Under the pieces are notes generated by a model. It made no database searches. It was not told the origin of the DNA and worked only from the letters and a program-made list of their open reading frames with translations. DNA of 64,000 nt, taken from Kitasatospora aureofaciens (GTDB lineage: Bacteria; Actinomycetota; Actinomycetes; Streptomycetales; Streptomycetaceae). The DNA is taken from assembly GCA_000720845.1 (NCBI GenBank), contig JODU01000013.1, forward strand, positions 62,001 through 126,000, read 5' to 3'. Position numbers and translations under genes: made by a program. This document shows positions 1-7,580 of this stretch, piece by piece (within the stretch, counting starts at the first letter, position 1; each line of letters opens with the position of its first letter).

Positions 1-1
1 T

Positions 2-358
2 CACTCCTGGCTCGCCCTGCCCGGCCTGTACGTCGCCGCGGTGTTCGCCTGGTGCGCCGCCCGTGAGGGCGCGGAGCACCGGCGCAGGGTCGCCATGGCC
101 CAGCGGGCCGAGCTGCTGGCCCGGCCCCCGCTGCGGGACCCGTTCGCGCACGGTCTCGAGCCGTGCTGCGCGTTCTGGCGGCATTCCGACGGTGTCGTGC
201 ACGGACCGGAGTGCGCCCGCCCCTCGCTCTCCCGCGCTCCGCTGCCCGAGGACTGCTGCGAACGCTGGTGGACCTCGCTCGGCGCGCGGCACGACGCACA
301 GTGCCGTCGCCGCAGCGGCGCCCCGGGCCAGGACCGCGCCCGGCCCGCGTCGCAGTAG
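2..358 (+). CDS. Hypothetical membrane-anchored Cys-rich protein, 5' end cut off
   Basis: The window opens inside this gene, so the start is missing and only the last 118 residues are visible. The first visible residues form one hydrophobic segment (LALPGLYVAAVFAWCAA) followed at once by an Arg-rich stretch, which suggests a single N-terminal membrane segment with the rest in the cytoplasm. The soluble part has cysteine pairs in the contexts PCCAFW, PECARP and DCCERW and a last cysteine at DAQC, spaced like a possible metal-binding or disulfide cluster. I recall similar short Streptomyces proteins with a membrane segment and CC...HGPxC...CC pattern, but no function is known to me. The function is unassigned. 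Confidence 0.6.
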   Translation, partial: HSWLALPGLYVAAVFAWCAAREGAEHRRRVAMAQRAELLARPPLRDPFAHGLEPCCAFWRHSDGVVHGPECARPSLSRAPLPEDCCERWWTSLGARHDAQCRRRSGAPGQDRARPASQ

Positions 359-544
359 CGGGGTCAGGCACCTGTCGGCTCCTGCCCCAGCGCCGTCCGC
401 AGGGCCAGCCGGGGTGGCGGCGGCCCAGGCATGCGGCGAGCAGGAATGGGGGTAGGGAGCCGGCGCGGCGGTCGCCGAGCGGTCGTATCCGGCGAGGACC
501 TCGGGCAGCCGGTGGCCGTGATGGGCCGCCGCCGCGACGAGTCC
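359..544. other. Gene-free degenerate stretch upstream of the pseudogene
   Basis: No frame here reads as a convincing protein. It sits where the N-terminal Rossmann half of the following oxidoreductase should be, but no GxGxxG motif can be found in any forward frame. The reverse strand reads a Pro/Arg-rich tail ending at 364 that could be the 3' remnant of another gene. I see no promoter, terminator or RNA gene. Confidence 0.4.
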
Positions 545-1261
545 CTCCCTTCGAGGAGTTGCTGGACCACTGCGAGGCGGTGGCGTTCGCCGTGCCGCCC
601 GCCGTCCGGGCCGAGCTGGCGCCGCTTGCGGCGAAACGGGGCAAGGACCTGTTGCTGCAGAAGCCGCTCGGACCCGATCCGGCCGCGGCCCGGCGCGTGG
701 CCGACGCGGTCGCCGAGGCCGGCGTCGTCACCGAGCTCGTACTGACCAATCGCTACCACCCGGCCACCCGGGCCTTCCTCGAAGCCGCCCGCTCCTTCGA
801 GCCGGCCGGGGCGGCTCCTGCTACCTCCACGGTGCCTTCCTGCAAGGGGAGTTCGCCACCGGCCGACGCCTGGAGCACGGTGCCCTGCTCGGCCTCGGCC
901 CCCATCTGCTCGACCTGCTGGACGCCGCGGTCGGCCCGGTCACCGCCGTCCGCGCCACGGGCGACCCGCGCCGCTGGGTGGGACCGACCTGCGCACACGA
1001 GAACGGCGCCGTGAGCCAGGCCTCGCTGTCCGGTTCCGTGGCCGGCCCCCGCGCGCTGACCCGCGTCGAACTCTTCGGTGCCGCAGAGCCCCTGGTCTAC
1101 GACACGGCCGGCATCACCACGAGGAGTGCCGGCCCGTCCTGCGCCACGACTTCGCGACGGCCGTCCGCACCCGAACGCCGACACCGGTCGACGCCGGACG
1201 CGGCCTGTACCTGCAGAGCCTCCTCGACCGGGTCGTGTACGACTGGGCGGGGCAAGGGGGG
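545..1261 (+). pseudogene. Frameshifted Gfo/Idh/MocA-family oxidoreductase remnant
   Basis: Three consecutive reading frames together give a recognisable Gfo/Idh/MocA oxidoreductase. Frame 1 from about 547 to 805 gives FEELLDHCEAVAFAVPP and then LLLQKPLG, which sits where the family has its EKP motif. Frame 3 from about 813 to 1112 carries GLGPHLLDLLDAAVGPV, the C-terminal alpha/beta domain. Frame 2 from about 1118 gives HDFATAVRTRTP and GLYLQSLLDRVVYDW, the usual end of the family. One frameshift lies in the G-run near 806-812 and a second near 1112-1118. The N-terminal NAD-binding part is missing and the reading frame runs on without a stop into the 3' end of the opposing ridA-like gene. 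With two shifts plus truncation at both ends, a dead gene is much more likely than sequencing error. Confidence 0.75.
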
Positions 1262-1690
1262 TCAGTCGAGGACGGCGGTGGCCTCGACCTCGACCAGGTG
1301 CCCGGGCACGTCCAGCGCGGCGACGCCCAGCAGAGTGGCCGGCGCGAGCGGGGTCACCCCCAGCCGGGCGGCCGCCCCCTCGATGCCCGCCAGCAGGAGG
1401 GGCATCTTGTCCGGCGTCCAGTCGACGACGTGGACGTTCAGCTTGGCCACGTCCGCGAAGGAGGCGCCGGCCGCCGCCAGGGCGATGGCGACGTTGAGGT
1501 AGCACTGCTCGGTCTGCGCGGCCAGGTCTCCTTCGCCGACCGTGACGCCGTCGGCGTCCCAGGCGACCTGCCCGGCGACGAAGACGAGCTTCGATCCGGA
1601 CGCGATCGACACCTGCCGGTAGACGTCGACCGCGGGCAGCCCGTCGGGGTTCACCAGGGTGATGGCCATGACGTCGGTCTCCTTGCTCAT
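1262..1690 (-). CDS. RidA family (YjgF/YER057c/UK114) protein
   Basis: A 142-residue protein of RidA family length. RidA proteins are cytoplasmic trimers that hydrolyse reactive enamine/imine intermediates released by PLP enzymes, although many paralogues have other or unknown roles. Visible family features are an early strand ending SIASGSKLVFVAGQVAWD, the central ALAAAGASFADVAKLNVHVVDW, and the C-terminal LDVPGHLVEVEATAVL. The canonical C-terminal arginine of true RidA is not obvious: the corresponding strand reads TLLGVAALDVPGHLVEVEA, so this may be an Rid2-7 type rather than an archetypal deaminase. The start ATG at 1690 has a weak AAGAGAG upstream; a second ATG lies seven codons in. It is convergent with the oxidoreductase remnant. 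Confidence 0.85.
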   Translation of the reverse strand: MSKETDVMAITLVNPDGLPAVDVYRQVSIASGSKLVFVAGQVAWDADGVTVGEGDLAAQTEQCYLNVAIALAAAGASFADVAKLNVHVVDWTPDKMPLLLAGIEGAAARLGVTPLAPATLLGVAALDVPGHLVEVEATAVLD

Positions 1691-1789
1691 GTGCTCTCTT
1701 GTGGTTACTCGGGAACCGTAGGAGAGCGACCGCCGACATGGAAGAACGCACTTCTCAGTGACTGGGGAACCTGTTGGTGACCCAGCAGT

Positions 1790-2221
1790 TCAGCGACTCG
1801 CCCGACCGCGCGGACCTGCGGCGCGCCGGTGGTCCGGGCCGCGGAAGACGGCCAGGCGCAGGACGACGAAGCGCACGACGGTGACGGCGACGGACGTGGC
1901 CGCGAGGACCGCGGTCTCGGCGGCGGGCGAGGCGTCGGGCCGCCGGTGCGTGAACCACAGCACGGCACCGGAGGTGACCAGATAGCCGAGCAGGAACAGA
2001 CCGCCCGCTCCGAGGTGCGCACGGGCCGGTTTCGTGGCGGCGTGCCGGAACGTCACCCTCCGGTTCGCCTCGGTGTTCAGCACCGTCAGCACGAGGAGGG
2101 AGACCAGGTTGGCGAGGGCCGGGGGCGACCACGGGCGCAGCCCCCAGTAGAGCAGCGCCTGCCCGGCGGTCGACGCGACACCGATCGCGACGAACCAGCC
2201 GACCTCCCGCGACCACACCAC
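1790..2221 (-). CDS. GtrA-like four-helix membrane protein
   Basis: A 143-residue protein with about four hydrophobic helices: VGWFVAIGVASTAGQALLYW, ALANLVSLLVLTVLNTEANR, GGLFLLGYLVTSGAVLWF and ETAVLAATSVAVTVVRFVV. The motif TEANRRVTF after the second helix is typical of the GtrA family, small membrane proteins linked to transfer or flipping of lipid-linked sugars for cell surface polysaccharides. It starts at GTG 2221, with a second GTG directly after it and a GAGGG upstream. It ends with an Arg-rich cytoplasmic tail. No glycosyltransferase is adjacent, so its partner is unknown. Confidence 0.85.
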   Translation of the reverse strand: MVWSREVGWFVAIGVASTAGQALLYWGLRPWSPPALANLVSLLVLTVLNTEANRRVTFRHAATKPARAHLGAGGLFLLGYLVTSGAVLWFTHRRPDASPAAETAVLAATSVAVTVVRFVVLRLAVFRGPDHRRAAGPRGRASR

Positions 2222-2415
2222 GCGCCCTCACCCCGTCGACCGGTCCGCGAACTCCCCGGTGACGCAGCGTACTCGACCCCACCAGGCGCTTTGCCTTTTC
2301 TTTGCCCATCGGGAACCCTGTGGTCCCCGGGTGCGTTCATCGTGGTGACCGCGGGAGACCGCGACCGGGGACAGACCGATACGCAGCAACAGAAGCCGAG
2401 GTGGCACGAGTGGCG

Positions 2416-2985
2416 ATGTGGGACAAGATCAAGGACCAGGCCAAGACCTTCCAGCAGTCCCAGGGCACTCGGGGAGCGAGCGGATCCGGCCAGGGATCGC
2501 ACGGACCCTCGCAGGGCGGCAGGCCGGGCTCGTCCTCCGGCGGTTCCAAGGCCCAGCTGATCGGGATGTTCAAGTCCCAGCTCGCCTCGGCCAAGAACGA
2601 GCTCAAGAGCGGTGCCTACCGGGACGCCAGCATGGCCATGTGCGCGCTGGTCGCCGCGGCGGACGGCCGGGTGGAGCCGGCCGAGCGGCAGCGCGTGGAG
2701 GAGCTGATCGTCTCCAACGAGGTGCTGCAGAACTTCCCGGCGGACCAGCTCCGTCAGCGGTTCAACCAGCACGTGGACCGGCTCCTCGCCAACTTCGAGC
2801 AGGGCAGGGCCGAGGCGCTCCAGGTGATCGCCAAGGCCGCCAAGAAGCCCGCGGAGGCCCGTGCGGTCGTCCAGACCGGCATGGTCGTCGCCGGGGCCGA
2901 CGGGTCCTTCGAGCCGTCCGAGCAGTACGCGATCCGCGAGGCCTGCACCGCGCTGAACATCCCGCCCTCGGAGTTCGGCGTCTGA
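2416..2985 (+). CDS. TerB-family tellurite resistance-like protein
   Basis: A 189-residue soluble protein. Residues 1-45 are low-complexity Ser/Gly/Gln, and the rest is a helical TerB-like domain with two related acidic segments, VAAADGRVEPAERQ and VVAGADGSFEPSEQ, the two metal-binding half-sites seen in TerB proteins. TerB-like proteins are linked to tellurite resistance and general stress but the biochemical role is unclear. I chose ATG 2416 (MWDKIKDQAK), the usual beginning in Streptomyces homologues as I know them. GTG 2410 has a better-spaced GAGG (2398-2401) and is the alternative. No other ter genes are nearby, so tellurite resistance itself is not supported. Confidence 0.82.
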   Translation: MWDKIKDQAKTFQQSQGTRGASGSGQGSHGPSQGGRPGSSSGGSKAQLIGMFKSQLASAKNELKSGAYRDASMAMCALVAAADGRVEPAERQRVEELIVSNEVLQNFPADQLRQRFNQHVDRLLANFEQGRAEALQVIAKAAKKPAEARAVVQTGMVVAGADGSFEPSEQYAIREACTALNIPPSEFGV

Positions 2986-2989
2986 CCAC

Positions 2990-3004
2990 CCGCCGGTCCG
3001 GCGG
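2990..3004. terminator. Short inverted repeat between convergent genes
   Basis: CCGCCGG / CCGGCGG arms around a single T lie in the 19-bp gap between the convergent terB-like and CGNR genes. It could end transcription from both sides, but the stem is short and has no U-tract. Confidence 0.35.
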
Positions 3005-3616
3005 TCAGCCGTCGGCCCGGCGCCGGTGCGCCGCGACGCGCTCCCGGGTCGCGCAGCGACGTGAGCAGTAGCGGCGCTCCGGACCGCTGCCCCGGGTGAT
3101 GAAGACGTTCCGGCAGCGGCCGGAGGCGCAGACCCTGCCGGGTGGGCGTTGACGGTCCCAGACCAGGACCGTCAACGCCAGGCAGGAAGAAGCCAGAAAC
3201 CATTCCGGCCACGGTGCGTCGTCGTCGTGGTCCAGGTGGGGGTGCCAGGGAGAGGCACCCTGGTGCGACGTCAGGCGCAGGCGTCCCGTGTGCGCGCCGA
3301 GGAGACGGTTCAGGACGTGCGCGGCGGCGTCGGCGGACTCCGCCGCGAACACGTCCCGCAGCAGGGCGGCGGCCTCGCGCATCCCGTCCACGTCCCGGAC
3401 GGTGAGGCCGGTCGGGTCGCTCTCGCCGTAGGCGCGCAGCACCTCCGCGACGGCTTCGGGGGTGGGTCCTCGGCCGGCGTCGGCAGCGTCCGCGCCGAGC
3501 ACGTTGACGAGGGCGGCGGTGCGCCGCGCCGTGGACAGCACGGAGTGCCTGGTGGGCCAGTCGTCGTCGGGAGCGAGGGCGTCGCGAGGAGTGGACACCA
3601 GCCGAATGTAACGCAT
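3005..3616 (-). CDS. CGNR zinc-finger (ABATE-domain) regulator-like protein
   Basis: A 203-residue protein in two parts. The N-terminal part is the helical ABATE-type region; the last 40 residues form a CGNR zinc finger (CASGRCRNVFITRGSGPERR then YCSRRCATRERV), with four cysteines and the usual RYCS.RC..R ending. Such proteins are presumed DNA-binding regulators, often next to the gene they control. Here it is divergent from an MFS exporter with 38 bp between start codons, which suggests it regulates that exporter and possibly itself. I chose ATG 3616 (MRYIRLVSTPRD) because the upstream extension to 3661 would run through the shared promoter region. Confidence 0.8.
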   Translation of the reverse strand: MRYIRLVSTPRDALAPDDDWPTRHSVLSTARRTAALVNVLGADAADAGRGPTPEAVAEVLRAYGESDPTGLTVRDVDGMREAAALLRDVFAAESADAAAHVLNRLLGAHTGRLRLTSHQGASPWHPHLDHDDDAPWPEWFLASSCLALTVLVWDRQRPPGRVCASGRCRNVFITRGSGPERRYCSRRCATRERVAAHRRRADG

Positions 3617-3632
3617 ATTGCGGAGTTTTGAG

Positions 3633-3646
3633 TTACCTCCGTAACG
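3633..3646. promoter_or_regulatory. Candidate operator between CGNR regulator and MFS exporter
   Basis: GTTAC-ctcc-GTAAC is a perfect 5-bp inverted repeat in the 38-bp divergent intergenic region. Further GTAACG copies lie at 3609 and 3642 and GTTAC recurs at 3665 and 3672. This clustering suggests a regulator site, with the CGNR protein the obvious candidate. Inferred only from position and symmetry. Confidence 0.4.
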
Positions 3647-3654
3647 TCTCCCCG

Positions 3655-4830
3655 GTGTCAAAGGGTTACTCGTTACGCTCCTATCTGGCCGCGTCCACGG
3701 CGGCGCGCGTCGGGGACGAGATGTCGGGACCCGCGCTGCTGCTGGCGGGCCTCGCCGTCACCGGTTCGTCGACGGACGCGTCGACCCTGCTCGCGGGCAT
3801 CACGGTCGCCGCCGCGATCGGCGGGCCGCCGCTCGGAGTGCTCCTGGACCGGGCGGTGCGGCCGGGCCGCCTGCTGGCCGGCACGCTGGCGCTGTACGCG
3901 ACGGGGCTGACGATGGTCCTCGCCGGACTCGGCCGCCTCCCCCTGGCCTGCACCGTCCCGCTCGCGGTGCTCACGGGGCTGCTGGGCCCGGCGCTGTCGG
4001 GCGGCTGGACCGCGCAGCTCCCCCGCGTGACGGCGGACGCACGGCTGCCCAGGGCCAACGCGCTGGACGCGATGACCTTCGGCGTGGCGAGCCTGGCCGG
4101 TCCGGCCCTGGCCGGAGGCGTGGCCGAGCTGCTGGGAGCCTCCACGGCGGTCGCGGTCTCCGCGGCACTGATCACGGCGGCCGTGCCCGCCGCGTGGCGG
4201 CTGCCGGCGCGCCCCTCCCCTGACCGGGACACCCGGCCGGGAACGGTGACCGGCGCCCTCGCCGCCGGGTTCCGGGTCCTCCTGCGGCGCCCGCTCCTCG
4301 CCCGGGCGACCCTCGTCTCGGTCGTCTCCTGTGCCGCCCAGGGCATGCTGGTGGCCTGCGTCCCGCTCCTCGGCGCGCAGCTGCTCGGCGCGGCCGGTCG
4401 CGGTGTCCTGCTGTTCTCCTGCGCGGCGGTCTCCGCCCTGGCGGCCAACGCCGTCCTCGCACGGCATCCACGCGCCGTCGCCCCGGACACGGTCGTCCGG
4501 GCCGGCGCCCTGGTCCAGGCCGCCGCGCCGGCCCTAGCGGCGACGGGCCGGCCGGTGGCGCTCGTGGTCGCCGTGCTCCTCCTCGGCGCGGGCGAAGGCC
4601 CCCAGCTCACCGCGCTGTTCGCGATACGCCACCGGGAGGCCCCGGAACACCTGCGGGGCCAGGTCTTCACCACCGGGGCGAGCCTCAAGATCACCGCGTT
4701 CGCCCTGGGCGTGGCTGTCGCCGGTCCCCTCGCCGCGTGGTCCGTGCCGGGCGCGCTGACGGTGGCGTCGGGCATCGCGGCGGGCGGGGCTCTGGCCGGC
4801 GCTCCGACCGGTCGCGGCTTCCGGCGATGA
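3655..4830 (+). CDS. MFS transporter (probable drug exporter) with a TTA codon
   Basis: A 391-residue major facilitator with about 12 hydrophobic helices and a DRAVRPGR-type loop 2-3. The pattern resembles the small-molecule/drug exporter branch (Cmx/CmlR-like) in the cytoplasmic membrane; the substrate cannot be read. I prefer GTG 3655 (VSKGYSLRSY) over the in-frame TTG at 3628, though neither has a clear Shine-Dalgarno. Codon 7 (3673-3675) is TTA, the rare leucine codon read only by the bldA tRNA in Streptomyces, so translation is probably tied to the developmental stage. It is divergent from the CGNR regulator. Confidence 0.8.
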   Translation: MSKGYSLRSYLAASTAARVGDEMSGPALLLAGLAVTGSSTDASTLLAGITVAAAIGGPPLGVLLDRAVRPGRLLAGTLALYATGLTMVLAGLGRLPLACTVPLAVLTGLLGPALSGGWTAQLPRVTADARLPRANALDAMTFGVASLAGPALAGGVAELLGASTAVAVSAALITAAVPAAWRLPARPSPDRDTRPGTVTGALAAGFRVLLRRPLLARATLVSVVSCAAQGMLVACVPLLGAQLLGAAGRGVLLFSCAAVSALAANAVLARHPRAVAPDTVVRAGALVQAAAPALAATGRPVALVVAVLLLGAGEGPQLTALFAIRHREAPEHLRGQVFTTGASLKITAFALGVAVAGPLAAWSVPGALTVASGIAAGGALAGAPTGRGFRR

Positions 4831-4912
4831 GCGAGGGCCGCCGCGCACCTCGCCCGGCGCGAGCGCCGTCGGCCGGGAAAGCGTTTGACGCGCTTGCGCG
4901 TCGAAGGGTCGG

Positions 4913-5830
4913 ATGAGAGCCATGAGTTCAGGGCAGCCGCATCCCTACCCGTGCCGCGTCGACGACCGTCTGGTACGGCGTCTGGTCGACGCGCAGTTCC
5001 CGCGGTGGTCGGGGCTGCCCGTCGAGCGCTTCCCCTCCGGCGGCACGGTCAACGCCGTGTACCGGCTGGGCGAGGACATGGTCGTACGGCTGCCGCTGGT
5101 CGAGGGCGGCGTGGCGGACGTCGCGACGGAGCGGGCGTGGCTGCCCCGGCTGTCGCCCCTGCTCCCCGCCGCCGTGCCCCAGGTGCTCGGGGAAGGGGTG
5201 CCGGCCGACGGGTACCCGTGGCCCTGGTCGGTCTACCGGTGGCTGCCCGGGGAGAACCCCGAGGCCGGAGCCCTGGCCGACCCCGTGCCGCTGGCGGAGG
5301 ATCTGGCCGCCTTCGTGGCGGCGATGCGCGGCATCACCCTGCCCGACGCGCCGGAGGCGTACCGCGGTGGGCCGCTCACCGCGCTGGACGGGCCGACCCG
5401 GGTCGCGCTCGACGAGCTGCGCGGCCTGCCCGAGGAGGGCGTCGACTGCGACACGCTGGCCGCGGTGTGGCAGGACGCGCTGCGCGCCCCGGTGTGGCAG
5501 GGGCCGCCGCGCTGGCTGCACGCGGACCTGATGCCGGGCAATCTCCTGGTGAGCGGCGGCAGGCTGTCCGCGGTGATCGACTTCGGGTGCATGGGCGTGG
5601 GTGATCCGGCCTGCGACCTCTTCCCGGCGTGGAACCTGCTGCCGCCCGGCGCGAGGGAGGTCTTCCGCGAGGCGCTCGGCGTGGACGACGCGACCTGGCG
5701 GCGCGGCCGGGGGCGCACCCTCTCCCAGGCCCTGATCGCGCTGCCGTACTACCGCAAGAGCAACCCCGCGATGGCCGGCAACGCCCGCCATGTGATCCGG
5801 GCGGTGCTGACGGAGGCGGAGAGCCGCTAG
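4913..5830 (+). CDS. Aminoglycoside phosphotransferase (APH)-family kinase
   Basis: A 305-residue cytoplasmic kinase-fold protein. The catalytic loop WLHADLMPGNLL (HxDxxxxN) and the metal-binding VIDFGCMGVGDPACD are both intact, and the N-lobe has SGGTVNAVYRLGEDMVVRLP where the nucleotide loop and lysine/arginine strand belong. The family phosphorylates hydroxyls of aminoglycosides, choline, homoserine and other small molecules; the LFPAWNLLPPGAREVF segment is common in environmental Streptomyces members that are not proven resistance genes. Start is ATG 4913 or ATG 4922 (MSSGQPHP); GAAGGG at about 4903 is close to the first. The gene stands alone. Confidence 0.85.
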   Translation: MRAMSSGQPHPYPCRVDDRLVRRLVDAQFPRWSGLPVERFPSGGTVNAVYRLGEDMVVRLPLVEGGVADVATERAWLPRLSPLLPAAVPQVLGEGVPADGYPWPWSVYRWLPGENPEAGALADPVPLAEDLAAFVAAMRGITLPDAPEAYRGGPLTALDGPTRVALDELRGLPEEGVDCDTLAAVWQDALRAPVWQGPPRWLHADLMPGNLLVSGGRLSAVIDFGCMGVGDPACDLFPAWNLLPPGAREVFREALGVDDATWRRGRGRTLSQALIALPYYRKSNPAMAGNARHVIRAVLTEAESR

Positions 5831-5859
5831 GACAACGGCCCTCCGCCGGGTCGTGCGGC

Positions 5860-7323
5860 CTACGGCGCGATCCCCACGCCCTCGATCCCGCTCCACGCCC
5901 GCTCCTGCGCTGCCGTCATGGCGGGCCAGACGAGACCGCCCGGCCGGGGCAGCACCCGTGAGGCGTAGGGGGACGGGCGGAAGCCGGGGTCGTGGAAGCA
6001 CCCCTCTCCGTACCTCGCGTCGAAGGCGGCGCAGGAGTCCGAGATCGAGCGCGGGCTCGGCCTGCGCCCGGTGCGCACCCAGGAGTCCAGTGCGGACAGG
6101 GAGTTGGCGTACTCGGAGTCGCTCAGCGAGCTGTGCTCGTGTTCCCGCGTGAAGGTCTGGACGAGGTTCCGCTCCCGGCCGGCGCCGCGGAGCGTGTCAC
6201 GGTAGGCCGCCTCGTGCTCCACGAACGCGGTCGGGTCGTCGATGGCGTGCAGGGTGAGGACGGGGAGGGAGACCCTGCCGGTGAGATCGCTGTCCCAGGA
6301 CAGGTCGCGCCGCGCGGTGGGGTCGGCCGAGAAGCGCTCGACGCCGGCGTTGAGCGCCTTGTCGTCGTGCGAACCCGAGTAGCGCACCCCCCGGTTGCTC
6401 CAGGGGTTCCGCCCGTCGAGCCGGTCGGTCACGATGTCGCGGAACGTGAAGGTGGCGAAGCGCAGATGCGACTCCAGGGTTCGCTCGGGGATGCCCGTGA
6501 CGGCGAGGATGTCGTCGAGGTTGCGCTGCTGCGGTTCGGTGCGGTCCGCCGGGTCGGAGGCGTAGCCCGTGCACTCCTGGAGGCGGGCGCGCAGCCCCGC
6601 GGTCGTCATCGTGGAGCCGGGGCGCAGCCCCTGCCACAACGGGTACTGCGGCTCGGTCGGGCGCGGGTGGTTGTGGCAGTAGTACTGGTAGACCACCCGC
6701 AGGTCCACGCGGTAGTCGTAGCCGCGCGAACCCCCGCCGAGCACGCCGTTGGTCAGCAGCACCCCGTCGTAGGCGCCGGGGCGCCGGCCGTAGGTCTCGG
6801 CGGCCTTGGCGGCGACGTTCCCGCCCCAGGACTGGCCGTGCAGGTAGGTGTGTTCCGGCCGGCCGAACCGTTGCGTGAACAGGCGGCGCACGTTCTCGGT
6901 GTCGGCGGCCGCCATCCGGGCTCCGTAGCCGCCCCGCCGGTAGGAGGAGGCGGCCCAGGCGTACCCCTGGTCGACCATCACCGACCAGCGTTCCAGGTCC
7001 TCGGTGCCGCGGGCGGGGTCCGAGGCGTCGCCGAGGTCGGGGCCGCCGTGGGCGTGCACGACGAGGGACCCGTTCCAGCGGTGGGGCACGGCCATCGTGT
7101 AGTAGGCGCCGCCCGCGTCCCGGCCGGTGTAGCAGGCGGCCTTCTCGGCGACGGCCGGCGGACAGTCGGACGCCACCGGCTGCCCGGCCGCCGGGGCGGG
7201 GGCGGCGGAGACGTTGCCGAGGGTGCCGAGAAGGACGGCGGCGAGCGCGGCGGCGACCACCACGGGGCGGCTTCTGCGGCGGTCGGGCCGGATGTCGTGC
7301 CCGGGCGCGGGGGGTGTGGTCAA
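5860..7323 (-). CDS. Secreted alpha/beta hydrolase
   Basis: A 487-residue exported hydrolase. It starts at TTG 7323, which has a well-placed CAGGAG seven bases upstream; open frame extends further but without a good site. The N-terminus has an Arg-rich stretch (RPDRRRSRP) then a hydrophobic core VVVAAALAAVLLGTLG and AAPAPAAG, a signal peptide. The mature enzyme has LHGQSWGGNVAAK, a GxSxGG nucleophile elbow, and late DDPTAF and HEHSSL segments that could give the acid and histidine. Large serine hydrolases of this type in Streptomyces include tripeptidyl aminopeptidases and other peptidases or esterases; which one cannot be settled. It lies downstream of paaE with a 257-bp gap. Confidence 0.8.
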   Translation of the reverse strand: MTTPPAPGHDIRPDRRRSRPVVVAAALAAVLLGTLGNVSAAPAPAAGQPVASDCPPAVAEKAACYTGRDAGGAYYTMAVPHRWNGSLVVHAHGGPDLGDASDPARGTEDLERWSVMVDQGYAWAASSYRRGGYGARMAAADTENVRRLFTQRFGRPEHTYLHGQSWGGNVAAKAAETYGRRPGAYDGVLLTNGVLGGGSRGYDYRVDLRVVYQYYCHNHPRPTEPQYPLWQGLRPGSTMTTAGLRARLQECTGYASDPADRTEPQQRNLDDILAVTGIPERTLESHLRFATFTFRDIVTDRLDGRNPWSNRGVRYSGSHDDKALNAGVERFSADPTARRDLSWDSDLTGRVSLPVLTLHAIDDPTAFVEHEAAYRDTLRGAGRERNLVQTFTREHEHSSLSDSEYANSLSALDSWVRTGRRPSPRSISDSCAAFDARYGEGCFHDPGFRPSPYASRVLPRPGGLVWPAMTAAQERAWSGIEGVGIAP

Positions 7324-7580
7324 GGTGCGGCTCCTGTACTGCTGCGGACCTGCGCGAAGTTGCGCTGCGAGCGGGGATGCTAGGAATTCCCCGGATCCGG
7401 AGCCACCCCTTGGGCCTTTGCGTTCATAGTGTTCGCCGGTCACCGCCGACCCGGACGTCCGCGCCTTCCTGCGCGGCCTCTTGACGCCCCATTGGTCTCT
7501 GCCTGTCGTCACCGCCCGGTCCGAAGACCGTCCCGAGCCGGCTGTGCGGGGGCTCTGAGGGGGCGCGGACCGACGCCCGG
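7324..7580. other. Intergenic region, end of paa operon to hydrolase promoter
   Basis: 257 bases between the paaE stop and the hydrolase start on the same strand. I see the hydrolase ribosome binding site near 7331 and a possible -10 (TATGAA, reverse strand near 7425) but no strong terminator hairpin and no coding potential. Confidence 0.4.

Noticed and set aside
2416..2985. Tellurite resistance operon
   Set aside because: Only a TerB-like domain is present; none of terC, terD or terZ are adjacent.
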